Shown here piece by piece: positions 25,558 to 33,270 of a DNA stretch of 64,000 nt; positions within the stretch are counted from its first letter, which is position 1; each line of letters begins with the position of its first letter. The notes beneath the pieces were generated by a model. The model worked only from the letters and a program-made list of their open reading frames with translations. It made no database searches and was not told the DNA's origin. The stretch spans positions 73,528 through 137,527 of the forward strand of contig JADLAX010000027.1 of the NCBI GenBank assembly GCA_020848035.1, given 5' to 3'. Made by a program: the position numbers and the translations under genes. Source of the DNA: Anaerolineae bacterium. Lineage in GTDB: Bacteria > Chloroflexota > Anaerolineae > Promineifilales > Promineifilaceae.

Positions 25558-26286
25558 ATGTCTACCCAAGATGAAGTCGGTTTGCTGTCCTTGCAGAGCT
25601 TGTGCGATCGGTGTCACCGGGAAAGCGAACGGTTTTTTGCCCAAAAAGAACACGACCCGCGATTTTGTTACGAACTATTTCGTCGCGCCTTTGTGCATGG
25701 CAATGAATGGGCCTGGCACTGCGTCTATGAGCGTTACCACAAGCTGGTGCTGTCTTGGGTGATGCGTCATGCCCTCTACCCTGGTTTGGGTGAAGAAGCC
25801 GACTACTTCATGAACCGGGCGTTTGAGAAGATGTGGCAGGGCATTCCGGCCGAAAATTTTGCCAAATTCCCCGACTTGAAATCGCTGCTGCGTTACTTAC
25901 AAATGTGTACCAATGCCGTCATGGTGGATTTTGCCCGCTGGAAAGAGCAGGCGCACTTGTGGGACCGCGCCGCCGAAAGCGACGATGACACGGCGGAATA
26001 TGATCCCTTTGCTACTCTGGCGGGCAGCAGCCTGCCACCCGAGCGGGAGCTGGCGCGGCGTGAAATGCAGGAGCTGCTCTGGCAAAAACTACAAGGGTTA
26101 AGCCATTCGGAGAAAGAGGATACGGCCGTCTTTGGCTATTTTGTTTTAAACTTAAAACCGCGCGAAATTTACGATTTGTACCCTGGGAAGTTTGAAGACG
26201 TGCGCGACGTGTCGCGCACCAAAGACAACTTCCTGGCGCGGGTGCGGCGCAACGATGAGTTTCGCCAATTTATGGATGATGCGTGA
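25558..26286 (+). CDS. ECF-like sigma factor
   Basis: A 242-residue protein. Residues ~55-125 resemble sigma region 2 (WAWHCVYERYHKLVLSWVMRHAL...ADYFMNRAFEKMWQGIP...FPDLKSLLRYLQMCTNAVMVDFAR), and residues ~160-235 could be region 4 (RREMQELLWQKLQGLSHSEKEDTAVFGYFVLNLKPREIYDLYP...). The linker is acidic. It is divergent from textbook ECF factors. The next gene encodes a zinc-finger anti-sigma candidate, and a TPR-CHAT protease follows. Together they form a probable signalling unit. Confidence 0.72.
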   Translation: MSTQDEVGLLSLQSLCDRCHRESERFFAQKEHDPRFCYELFRRAFVHGNEWAWHCVYERYHKLVLSWVMRHALYPGLGEEADYFMNRAFEKMWQGIPAENFAKFPDLKSLLRYLQMCTNAVMVDFARWKEQAHLWDRAAESDDDTAEYDPFATLAGSSLPPERELARREMQELLWQKLQGLSHSEKEDTAVFGYFVLNLKPREIYDLYPGKFEDVRDVSRTKDNFLARVRRNDEFRQFMDDA

Positions 26287-26444
26287 AAAATGGCGCAGCT
26301 ATCGTTCATTGAGGTAACAGCCACAGATGCTGACAATGACAGAAACACTCCCAGCGGGAGAATTTCCTTTTCTGTCGTGGGGTTGCGCCGTTTGCGAGTG
26401 AAAAGGATCGCCGCAAGGACGCGCAATGCAGAGGAGATGTAACT

Positions 26445-27044
26445 ATGGCGCATATGGATGACAGTCTCAAAGCTGCTCTCTACCGAATTACCTGTCCCGA
26501 TGGCGCAACGTTAGGCAATTATCATTTGGGGCTGCTGGCGGAAACGGCCGCTCAACAAGTTGCCCATCATCTGGCAATCTGCCCTTTGTGTACCCGAGAA
26601 ATTGCCCAGCTAGAGGCATTTTTGGCGGAAACGGCCGTTTCCCTCCAACCGTCCACTGGCGAACGAATCAAAGTCTGGATTGCCAAACGACTGCCCGGCG
26701 GTGGGCAAAACAGACAGGGAATGGGTGCCGCCACTGGCACCCCCGCCTTTGCCCTGCGCGGCGACAACGGTGGGCCGCTGATGTATGAAGCAGGCGACGC
26801 CCAGCTCTCGCTGGAAATCCAGGATGACCCGGAACATCCCGGACGCAAATCAATTTTAGGGCTGGTGTTGGGCATTGAGACCGAGGCGGTGGAGGTGAAA
26901 CTGCTGCAAGGTGATGGCGTGGTAACGGCCGTTACCCTGGACGAAATTGGCAACTTCTCCTTTACAAGCCTGGCAACTGGTTCATATGAGCTGACTTTAT
27001 CAGGCCAAACGATAGAAATTCACGTACCGGATCTGAACATTTAG
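26445..27044 (+). CDS. Candidate zinc-finger anti-sigma factor with C-terminal beta domain
   Basis: A 199-residue protein. The N-terminal ~60 residues hold a zf-HC2-like motif, HHLAICPLC (HxxxCxxC), the hallmark of zinc-binding anti-sigma domains. There is no TM helix. The C-terminal ~90 residues form a beta-rich domain (GDAQLSLEIQDD...ILGLVLGIETEAVEVKLLQGDG...GNFSFTSLATGSYELTL) like a carboxypeptidase-regulatory sandwich. It sits between the sigma and CHAT genes, with GAGGAGATG before the ATG. Being soluble and beside a protease gene, it could be a cleavage target (inference). Confidence 0.7.
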   Translation: MAHMDDSLKAALYRITCPDGATLGNYHLGLLAETAAQQVAHHLAICPLCTREIAQLEAFLAETAVSLQPSTGERIKVWIAKRLPGGGQNRQGMGAATGTPAFALRGDNGGPLMYEAGDAQLSLEIQDDPEHPGRKSILGLVLGIETEAVEVKLLQGDGVVTAVTLDEIGNFSFTSLATGSYELTLSGQTIEIHVPDLNI

Positions 27045-27127
27045 CAACCAACTACACCTCGCTGGCAAACCGAAGTAAACACAACCCCGTTGAGGAGCGC
27101 CCGCTGCTCAACGAAGGACGTATCGGG

Positions 27128-30067
27128 ATGATTAACAACCTGGAAGCAGTAAAACCCGGGGCGAAAACGGCCGTTCGCAGCACCGTGACGCCCCAAAAAT
27201 TACTTACTCACCTGCTAAAAGCCGCCACGCAAAACGAGCGGCTCTGTTTGCTTGCCCAACACACCCCGCGTTTTCCCTTTGACACCGCCAAAGAATTTGC
27301 CAATCTGCTAAAAAAAGAAGCCGACCGGCTCATGTGGGAAAACATCGAGCTCTGTTTTCATTTTGCCGATCTGATTGCCCAGCTGTCCACAACGTTTGAC
27401 ACGCCGCTGTTTCAGGCGCTCAGCTTGCGGGCACGCGGCAACGGCTACTCCATTGGCCTGGGCGAACATCAAAAAGGGATCGATTGCTACGATGAAGCCG
27501 CCCAAATTTATGCTGATCTTGGCTGCAAAGTGGAACAAGCCTGGTCGCAAAACGGCAAGCTTTACGCGCTGGCCAATCTCAGCCGCTACGACGAGGCGCT
27601 GGCCACCGGCAACAAAGCGTCGCGCATTTTGGCGGAAAATGAAGAATGGGCCGCTTTGGCCGACATGATGGTCAACATGGCCATCATTCACGGCCAGCTA
27701 AGCCAGGACGTGGAAGCGCTGCAGCGGTTGGATCAGGCCAGGGAGATTTACGGCCGTCTCGGTCACCAGGCCGAAACACCTTTGCTGCGGGTGGAACTCA
27801 ATCGCGGCATCCTGCTGCGCAACCTGGGTCGTTTTGAGGAATCCATTCAGGCGCTAAAAGCCGCCCAAAAATTTGAGCAGTTGGGCCAGTCGATTACCGC
27901 CGCGCAGGCCCACCAAAACCTGGGCATGACCTACTTCGTCATGGGGCGCTACAACGAGGCGCTGACCCTGCTCAACACCGCCCGCGACATCTTCCTGGCC
28001 GACGGCCGTAAACGACACGCCATGCTCACCGAGCTGTTGATGAGCGACTGTTTGCTGTCGCTGCGCCGCTTTAACGATGTGCTGGCCAAGTGCAAAAATG
28101 TGCGGCACCATTTTAGCCAGCTAGATACCCTGCTCACGCTGGGTCAGGCCATCCTCAACGAGGCCAAAGCCCATGCCGGATTGGGCAACTTTGCCCAGGC
28201 GCAGGCGTCGGTTGATGAGGCACGCCAGCTCTTTTTGCAGGATGGCAACCCCACGGCCGTGGCCGACGCCGAACTGCAAGCTGCCGTTTTGCTGGCGTAC
28301 CAGGGTGAATTTGCCACCGCGCTGGCCAAAGCCGAAGCCTCGGGCACGATTTTTGCCGCGCACAAACTGCCCATCGGTGAAGCGCGGGCCTGCCTGGTGG
28401 CGGCGCGCGCCGCGCTGCACCTGGAGGCATTTACCCAGGCCGAGAGCTGGGTCAACCAGGCGCTGCAAATTGGCCGGAACAGCCACCTGCCCGCGATTGC
28501 CTACCAGGGTTACCAGCTGGAAGGGGAGCTGAATTTAAGCCAGGGCCGTCCGCAGGCAGCCCTGGCCGCTTATGAAGCGTCGATTGATGAGCTGGAGCAG
28601 CTGTACGGCCGTCTTATGATCGAGTTCCGCGCCGACTTCCTGCAAGACAAAGAGCGCATCTACGAAGAAACCGTGCTGCTCTGCCTCCAGCTCAAACAGC
28701 CAAAACGCGCCCTGGAATTTTGCGAGCGGGCCAAGTCTCGCGCCCTGCAAGATTTGCTCAACCTGCGCATCAACCTCAACATTGAGGCCCGCAGCGCAGC
28801 CGATCAGCCGCTGGTGACTCGCCTGCAAACCTTACGCGCCGAGCGGGATCGCCTGTATCGACGTTGGGAAGTGGATGAAGAAATTGGCCAGCGCGGCGAA
28901 ACGGCCGATCTCCTGGCCGCCCAGCAGCGCACCGAAAACAAAATTTTGGCTATCGAAAATGAAATCACCGAGCTGTGGCACAAACTGCTCATCCGCAACG
29001 CCGACTACGCCCGTGAGGCTTCCCTGTGGCAGGTGCGCGCCGAGCAGGCGCAGCCCTACCTGGCCAAAGATACGCTGCTGTTGGAATTTTTTGTGGCGCG
29101 TGGGCAGCTCATTGTTTTTCTGGTGACCACAGAGACGATCGAAGCGTTCCCACTGGATGTCGCCGTTCCGGCGGTGCAGCAAAAACTTCAGCTGCTCTGG
29201 CTCAATTTACGCTCGGTGCCGCGCAGTTCCGGGCGGCAGCTGCAGCGCTTAAATCACAACGCCCAAACGATTTTGCACCAGCTGTATGATCAGCTGATTG
29301 GACCCATCGCTGCTTTTACCCAGGAATTTTCCAAGTGGATTGTGGTGCCGCATGGACCGCTGCATTACCTGCCGTTCCACGCCCTGCACGACGGCCAACA
29401 ATACCTGGTAGAAACGGCCGAAATCAGCTATCTACCCGGTTCCAGCCTGCTGCGCTTTTGCGGCGAAACACCCAAGCTGCCGGGTCCACTGGTGGCGGTG
29501 GGCAACTCGTTTAACGGCCGTCTCCCCTACACCGTCACCGAGGCGCAAGGCATTGCCGAACGGTGGCAGGGCCAGGCATTCCTGGAGGATCAGGCCTGCT
29601 TGAGGACTCTGGCACCGGCGCTGGCCGAGGGGCGAATCCTGCACCTGGCCACCCACGGCGACTTCCGCGCCGACAACCCGCTCTTTTCCGGCCTGGCCCT
29701 GGCCGATGGCTGGCTGACAACCATCGACATCTTTAACCTGAAGCTCAAAGCATCGCTGGTGACGCTGAGCGCCTGCCAGACCGGGCGCAGCGTCATTGGC
29801 GGCGGTGATGAGCTGCTGGGGCTGATGCGCGCCTTCCTGGGGGCGGGGGCCGCTTCGCTCATCGCCACCTTCTGGGCGGTGGAAGACAAAACCACGGCCT
29901 GGCTGATGCACCAGCTGTACGAAAAGTTGGCTAACGGCGAAACGAAGGCCGCCGCGCTGCGCCAGGCCCAGCTGCGCTTCCTGCACGAGCCGGAACTGGC
30001 CGAAAATTACAGTCATCCCTACTTTTGGGCACCCTTTTTCCTGGTGGGCGATGCGGGATATTTGTAA
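27128..30067 (+). CDS. TPR-CHAT protease
   Basis: A 979-residue protein. Residues ~90-560 are tetratricopeptide repeats (e.g. LGEHQKGIDCYDEAAQIYADLG; LGMTYFVMGRYNEALTLLNTARDIF), residues ~560-660 a helical linker, and residues ~680-975 a CHAT domain. The caspase-like dyad is visible: H843 in HLATHGDF and C883 in LSACQTG, followed by GGGDELLGLMRAFLGAGAASLIATFW and the C-terminal PYFWAPFFLVGDAG. This is the architecture of Csx29 of type III-E CRISPR, but there is no CRISPR array here. It lies just after the sigma/anti-sigma pair and in the same direction. Confidence 0.93.
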   Translation: MINNLEAVKPGAKTAVRSTVTPQKLLTHLLKAATQNERLCLLAQHTPRFPFDTAKEFANLLKKEADRLMWENIELCFHFADLIAQLSTTFDTPLFQALSLRARGNGYSIGLGEHQKGIDCYDEAAQIYADLGCKVEQAWSQNGKLYALANLSRYDEALATGNKASRILAENEEWAALADMMVNMAIIHGQLSQDVEALQRLDQAREIYGRLGHQAETPLLRVELNRGILLRNLGRFEESIQALKAAQKFEQLGQSITAAQAHQNLGMTYFVMGRYNEALTLLNTARDIFLADGRKRHAMLTELLMSDCLLSLRRFNDVLAKCKNVRHHFSQLDTLLTLGQAILNEAKAHAGLGNFAQAQASVDEARQLFLQDGNPTAVADAELQAAVLLAYQGEFATALAKAEASGTIFAAHKLPIGEARACLVAARAALHLEAFTQAESWVNQALQIGRNSHLPAIAYQGYQLEGELNLSQGRPQAALAAYEASIDELEQLYGRLMIEFRADFLQDKERIYEETVLLCLQLKQPKRALEFCERAKSRALQDLLNLRINLNIEARSAADQPLVTRLQTLRAERDRLYRRWEVDEEIGQRGETADLLAAQQRTENKILAIENEITELWHKLLIRNADYAREASLWQVRAEQAQPYLAKDTLLLEFFVARGQLIVFLVTTETIEAFPLDVAVPAVQQKLQLLWLNLRSVPRSSGRQLQRLNHNAQTILHQLYDQLIGPIAAFTQEFSKWIVVPHGPLHYLPFHALHDGQQYLVETAEISYLPGSSLLRFCGETPKLPGPLVAVGNSFNGRLPYTVTEAQGIAERWQGQAFLEDQACLRTLAPALAEGRILHLATHGDFRADNPLFSGLALADGWLTTIDIFNLKLKASLVTLSACQTGRSVIGGGDELLGLMRAFLGAGAASLIATFWAVEDKTTAWLMHQLYEKLANGETKAAALRQAQLRFLHEPELAENYSHPYFWAPFFLVGDAGYL

Positions 30068-30089
30068 CCAGCTGCTACCCAATCCATGA

Positions 30090-30160
30090 CAAATAGTGGA
30101 AAAACGGCCGCTCTCTCGTTTAATCCCTCAGGAAGAGAAACGGCCGTTTGTTTTCCTATG
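30090..30160 (+). terminator. Hairpin built from two ACGGCCGT-type motifs after the CHAT gene
   Basis: AAACGGCCGCTCTCT and AGAGAAACGGCCGTTTGTTTT can pair around a short loop and are followed by a T-rich tract. Position after the CHAT stop fits a terminator. Confidence 0.5.
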
Positions 30161-30258
30161 TTTGTGCAGGGTATGGATAAAAAACCAACAGACTTCGCAG
30201 ATTTGCCAGGTTTAATCCGCGTTCATCCGCGGCCAATTTTGAGAGGAGGGAAAACACC

Positions 30259-31935
30259 ATGTCTACAATCGCTAGAAAGCCAAACCGAGAGCGCCCGGTT
30301 AACTGGACCAGCCGCACCATCGTTATCATTTTGCTTCTGCTGCTGGTGCTCATCGCTGCCATCTTTTGGCGCTATCGCACTGCTGCCCAGGCCGTGCAGG
30401 ATGAATATTTCATGGCGGACGAAATCATTCTGGTGGGCACAACGGCCGATCTCGATGCCCTGATTCAGGAACTGCAAACCGTCAATGACAACATCAGCCT
30501 GACCCTGGACCCCAACCGCTCATTTAGCTTACAGACGCTCGCGCCACCGGCCCAGCAGACGCTGGGGCCACAAACGGTGGCCTCTGCCGCCCTGCAAGTG
30601 GGCAGTGGAAACGCGGCCTGCACCCAGCTTAGCCGCGACCTGGAGATCAACCTATACCAGCTCACCGGCAGCACCGATGATGTGGAAGCCGTTTTAGACG
30701 CCATTGCCCAAACCACTGCGGGCAGTCGCGTGTTGGCCGACGCCAATTGGGTCATTGGGGCACCGTGGAGCCCAACGGGCAGCCCGTGGAGCCCTACCGG
30801 CAGTCCGTGGAGCCCAACGGGCAGCACCGACCAGGGCCAGCCCACCCCGGCCACGATGAATGACTACCTGAACCAGTGGGCGTTTCGCACGATTGGCCTG
30901 GCCGATGCCAAAGCGGTCAATACCGGCCCTGGACTGGCCCCCATTCGCGTTGGTGTGTTTGATACGTCTCCCCTGGAAAGTAATGAACCGATGGCTGCCT
31001 CCATCCAGGAAAGCGCCACGCAAAATGCCTTGCAGGTAGCAATCGATCATCCCGAATTTATCAACACGCCGGTGCCGCCAGAAGAAGGCAGCCCACAAGA
31101 TATCAACGTGGCCAACCACGGTTATTTTGGCACCAGCTTTATTCGCGAATTAGCTTCAGCCAGCGACATTCGGCTGATCCGTGTGCTGACCAGGAACAAC
31201 CGGGGGGATCTGGCCACCCTGAATCACGCGCTTTTGCAGTTTATGGGGCAGGCAAATGAAGAAGGGATCATGACGGTGGTCAACATGAGTTTAGGCGTGC
31301 CGCCGCTGGAACCGTTTCGGCCGTTTGCGCCATTGCTCAATTGGGAATTCCCGCCGCCGTTTGAACTACAGCGCCAGCTCAACTCACTGGAAACCGTGAT
31401 GCAGGTGGGTGAATGCCTGGATGTGGTGATGGTGGCTGCCGCTGGCAATGATTCGGCCCAATCGCTGAAGGTGAGCAACTACCCGGGCAACTGGGGTACC
31501 GTGCTGAGCGTGACTGCTAGCAACCAGGACAACCAGCAGTCTTGCTATGCGAATGATGGCGATCTGGCGGCACCGGGCGGCGATGGCGGGCCAAGCGATC
31601 CTGACGTACGAGAGCCGGTTGCCTGCGAACCCAAGCTGCACGCCTGTGTCAACATGGGGCCAAACTGTCCGTACGCTGTCATTGGCTATGTACACCCAAA
31701 CACGCTGCAAAGCTCAGATTCTGGCGTGACTCATCACCATTGGGTAGGCACGTCTTTTGCCACGCCAATGGTAACCGGATTGGCCGCCCTGGTTCGGCAG
31801 CTCAATCCGGCGCTAAGCGCTGCGGAAGTACGTGATGTCATTCAGTGTGGCACAGTCAAGCCGACAACGCCGCAAGAGGTGCCGGTGATCAATGTAGGCC
31901 GCACGCTGGCGTGCGCAAGAAGTTTGAATAATTGA
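30259..31935 (+). CDS. Membrane-anchored S8 (subtilisin-like) serine protease
   Basis: A 558-residue protein: N-terminal TM helix (about 17-40, ILLLLLVLIAAIFW), a propeptide-like region, a tandem SPWSPTG repeat near residues 170-195, then the peptidase S8 domain. The triad is D235 (VGVFDTSP), H287 (VANHGYFGTSFI) and S499 (VGTSFATPMVTG), with the oxyanion Asn in AAAGND. Cysteines in the last third suggest disulphides. GAGGAGGG precedes the ATG. It follows the CHAT gene in the same direction. Confidence 0.92.
   Translation: MSTIARKPNRERPVNWTSRTIVIILLLLLVLIAAIFWRYRTAAQAVQDEYFMADEIILVGTTADLDALIQELQTVNDNISLTLDPNRSFSLQTLAPPAQQTLGPQTVASAALQVGSGNAACTQLSRDLEINLYQLTGSTDDVEAVLDAIAQTTAGSRVLADANWVIGAPWSPTGSPWSPTGSPWSPTGSTDQGQPTPATMNDYLNQWAFRTIGLADAKAVNTGPGLAPIRVGVFDTSPLESNEPMAASIQESATQNALQVAIDHPEFINTPVPPEEGSPQDINVANHGYFGTSFIRELASASDIRLIRVLTRNNRGDLATLNHALLQFMGQANEEGIMTVVNMSLGVPPLEPFRPFAPLLNWEFPPPFELQRQLNSLETVMQVGECLDVVMVAAAGNDSAQSLKVSNYPGNWGTVLSVTASNQDNQQSCYANDGDLAAPGGDGGPSDPDVREPVACEPKLHACVNMGPNCPYAVIGYVHPNTLQSSDSGVTHHHWVGTSFATPMVTGLAALVRQLNPALSAAEVRDVIQCGTVKPTTPQEVPVINVGRTLACARSLNN
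30760..30830 (+). repeat. 18-base tandem repeat encoding (SPWSPTG)-type linker
   Basis: About three copies of an 18-base unit encoding P-W-S-P-T-G-S in the subtilase linker. The copies differ by silent changes, so it is not a fresh slippage product. Confidence 0.8.
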
Positions 31936-31939
31936 ATAG

Positions 31940-31996
31940 GGTTGGTGGCTGGTGGCTCGTGGCTGGTACAAACCACCAGCCACGAGCCACCAGCCC
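31940..31996. repeat. GGTGGCT heptamer-repeat hairpin
   Basis: GGTGGCT-GGTGGCT-CGTGGCT-GG, a short loop, then the complementary CCAGCCACGAGCCACCAGCC: a near-perfect stem on a 7-base period between the subtilase and GON genes. Confidence 0.88.
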
Positions 31997-32140
31997 CATT
32001 TTGATGTTTTCCCAGGTTGGGCAGCGCCACTTAAGCGCCTGCCCAACTTTTTTTGCTGCCTGTTGATTATTCACAAATTGCAAGGTAAGCTACACGGGCA
32101 GCGGCCCCATTGGGGCAGTGACGCTGCTAAAGTTAACGTT

Positions 32141-32968
32141 ATGCTTCAAACAAGACCCGCTTCCCAACCTTTTCTTACCTGGCTGCTCGTCGTGGGCGGG
32201 GCGCTGGTGGTGCTGGCGTTCTACCTGGGTTACGTGCTGCTGAACCAGAACGCCATTGCGCCAGACAAGGTTGAGGCGACCACCATTGCCCTGGTTGCCA
32301 CGCAGATTGCCACGCTGCAGCCCACGCTGCCGCCACCCACCCGCCCGGCAACGGCCACACCCACAACGCTGCCACGGCCGAATTCGTGTGCCATGCTGAA
32401 AGAGCAGCAGCCCAGGGCGGAAGATGGGCCACAGACGATTTATTTGCAGGGGAAAACGGCCGTTACCCTCTACTGTCACAACATGTCCACCACGCCGCAG
32501 GAATTCCTCACCCTGCCCGCCACGGCCAATGGCGCGAACTACAGCGTCATCAGCTACCCAGAAGGAGCCATCATCACCCAATACGAGAAGGTGCGGCTCA
32601 ATCCCAGCTCACTGATCATCGATCCGACCGACATGACTTTTGCCACGCTGGCCGAGAGCCTGGCTGGCTACACTGCCCTCACCGGCGAGCAGCTGGACAC
32701 CTACCCGGTAACCATCGCCGATTTTGCCGTGGCCACCGGCTGCAACCGCAATGAGCCAGACGCGCCGTTGGGCCGGGCCAACATCGATCTAACTGGGACA
32801 CCCTTTGGGCTCAGCCCGGAGATTACCTTTACCAGCTTTGGTGGTGAGGTGCAGGAGACGCTCAGCGAGGTGAGTGGTGATGGCAAGGTGGTGAATCTGG
32901 CGGTAAACGGCCGTTGCGGCATCATCCAGCCCGCTACCCCCCTCCAACTTGTCTACCAGCAGCCTTAA
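32141..32968 (+). CDS. GON-domain protein, membrane-anchored
   Basis: A 275-residue protein with one TM helix at residues ~12-35 and a Pro/Thr-rich linker (~55-80), then a domain starting SCAMLKEQQPRAEDGPQTIYLQ and continuing TLYCHNMSTTPQEFLTLPATANGANYSV. The order Cys, YCH-N-M, PxEFLTLP and NYS is that of the GON domain known from ADAMTS proteases. It lies after the subtilase gene. It would face the outside. ATG 32141 is chosen because the upstream extension reads the GGTGGCT hairpin. Confidence 0.75.
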   Translation: MLQTRPASQPFLTWLLVVGGALVVLAFYLGYVLLNQNAIAPDKVEATTIALVATQIATLQPTLPPPTRPATATPTTLPRPNSCAMLKEQQPRAEDGPQTIYLQGKTAVTLYCHNMSTTPQEFLTLPATANGANYSVISYPEGAIITQYEKVRLNPSSLIIDPTDMTFATLAESLAGYTALTGEQLDTYPVTIADFAVATGCNRNEPDAPLGRANIDLTGTPFGLSPEITFTSFGGEVQETLSEVSGDGKVVNLAVNGRCGIIQPATPLQLVYQQP

Positions 32969-32989
32969 TGGATCTAATGGAGAGAAACG

Positions 32990-33193
32990 ATGTGTCGTAG
33001 TATTAAACAGTTACGCCGCAGTGAAATACCAGCCACGCCGGAAGAGATCGAAGCCGCCGCCCGCCAATTTGTACGCAAGGTGTCGGGTTACCGGCAGCCC
33101 TCCCGCCGCAACGAAGCCGTCTTCGAACAAGCCATCAGCGAAATTTCTGAAGCGACCGAAAAATTGCTCAACAGCTTACTAACAAATGCCTAA
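32990..33193 (+). CDS. DUF2277 family protein
   Basis: A 67-residue protein, MCRSIKQLRRSEIPATPEEI..., then AARQFVRKVSGYRQPSRRNEAVFEQAI and a C-terminal LLNSLL, which matches the DUF2277 pattern (MCRxIKxLR, QFVRKVSGxxxPS) along its whole length. Function is unknown. TGGAGAG precedes the ATG. It lies 21 bases after the GON gene in the same direction. Confidence 0.85.
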   Translation: MCRSIKQLRRSEIPATPEEIEAAARQFVRKVSGYRQPSRRNEAVFEQAISEISEATEKLLNSLLTNA

Positions 33194-33203
33194 AACGAGC
33201 GGC

Positions 33204-33241
33204 TGGTGGCCGGGCGGCGGAACAGACCGCTAACCACCAGC
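33204..33241. repeat. Short hairpin GCTGGTGG...CCACCAGC
   Basis: An 8-base inverted repeat around a GC-rich loop between DUF2277 and the next gene. Confidence 0.5.
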
Positions 33242-33270
33242 TGTTATCCCTTAACTGGAGTCCAAAAGCC

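Noticed and set aside
30760..30830. The tandem repeat as a CRISPR-like array
   Set aside because: Units are contiguous, in frame within a protease gene, and have no spacers.
31952..32140. An N-terminal extension of the GON-domain gene
   Set aside because: It reads through the GGTGGCT hairpin; the ATG at 32141 directly precedes a normal TM anchor.
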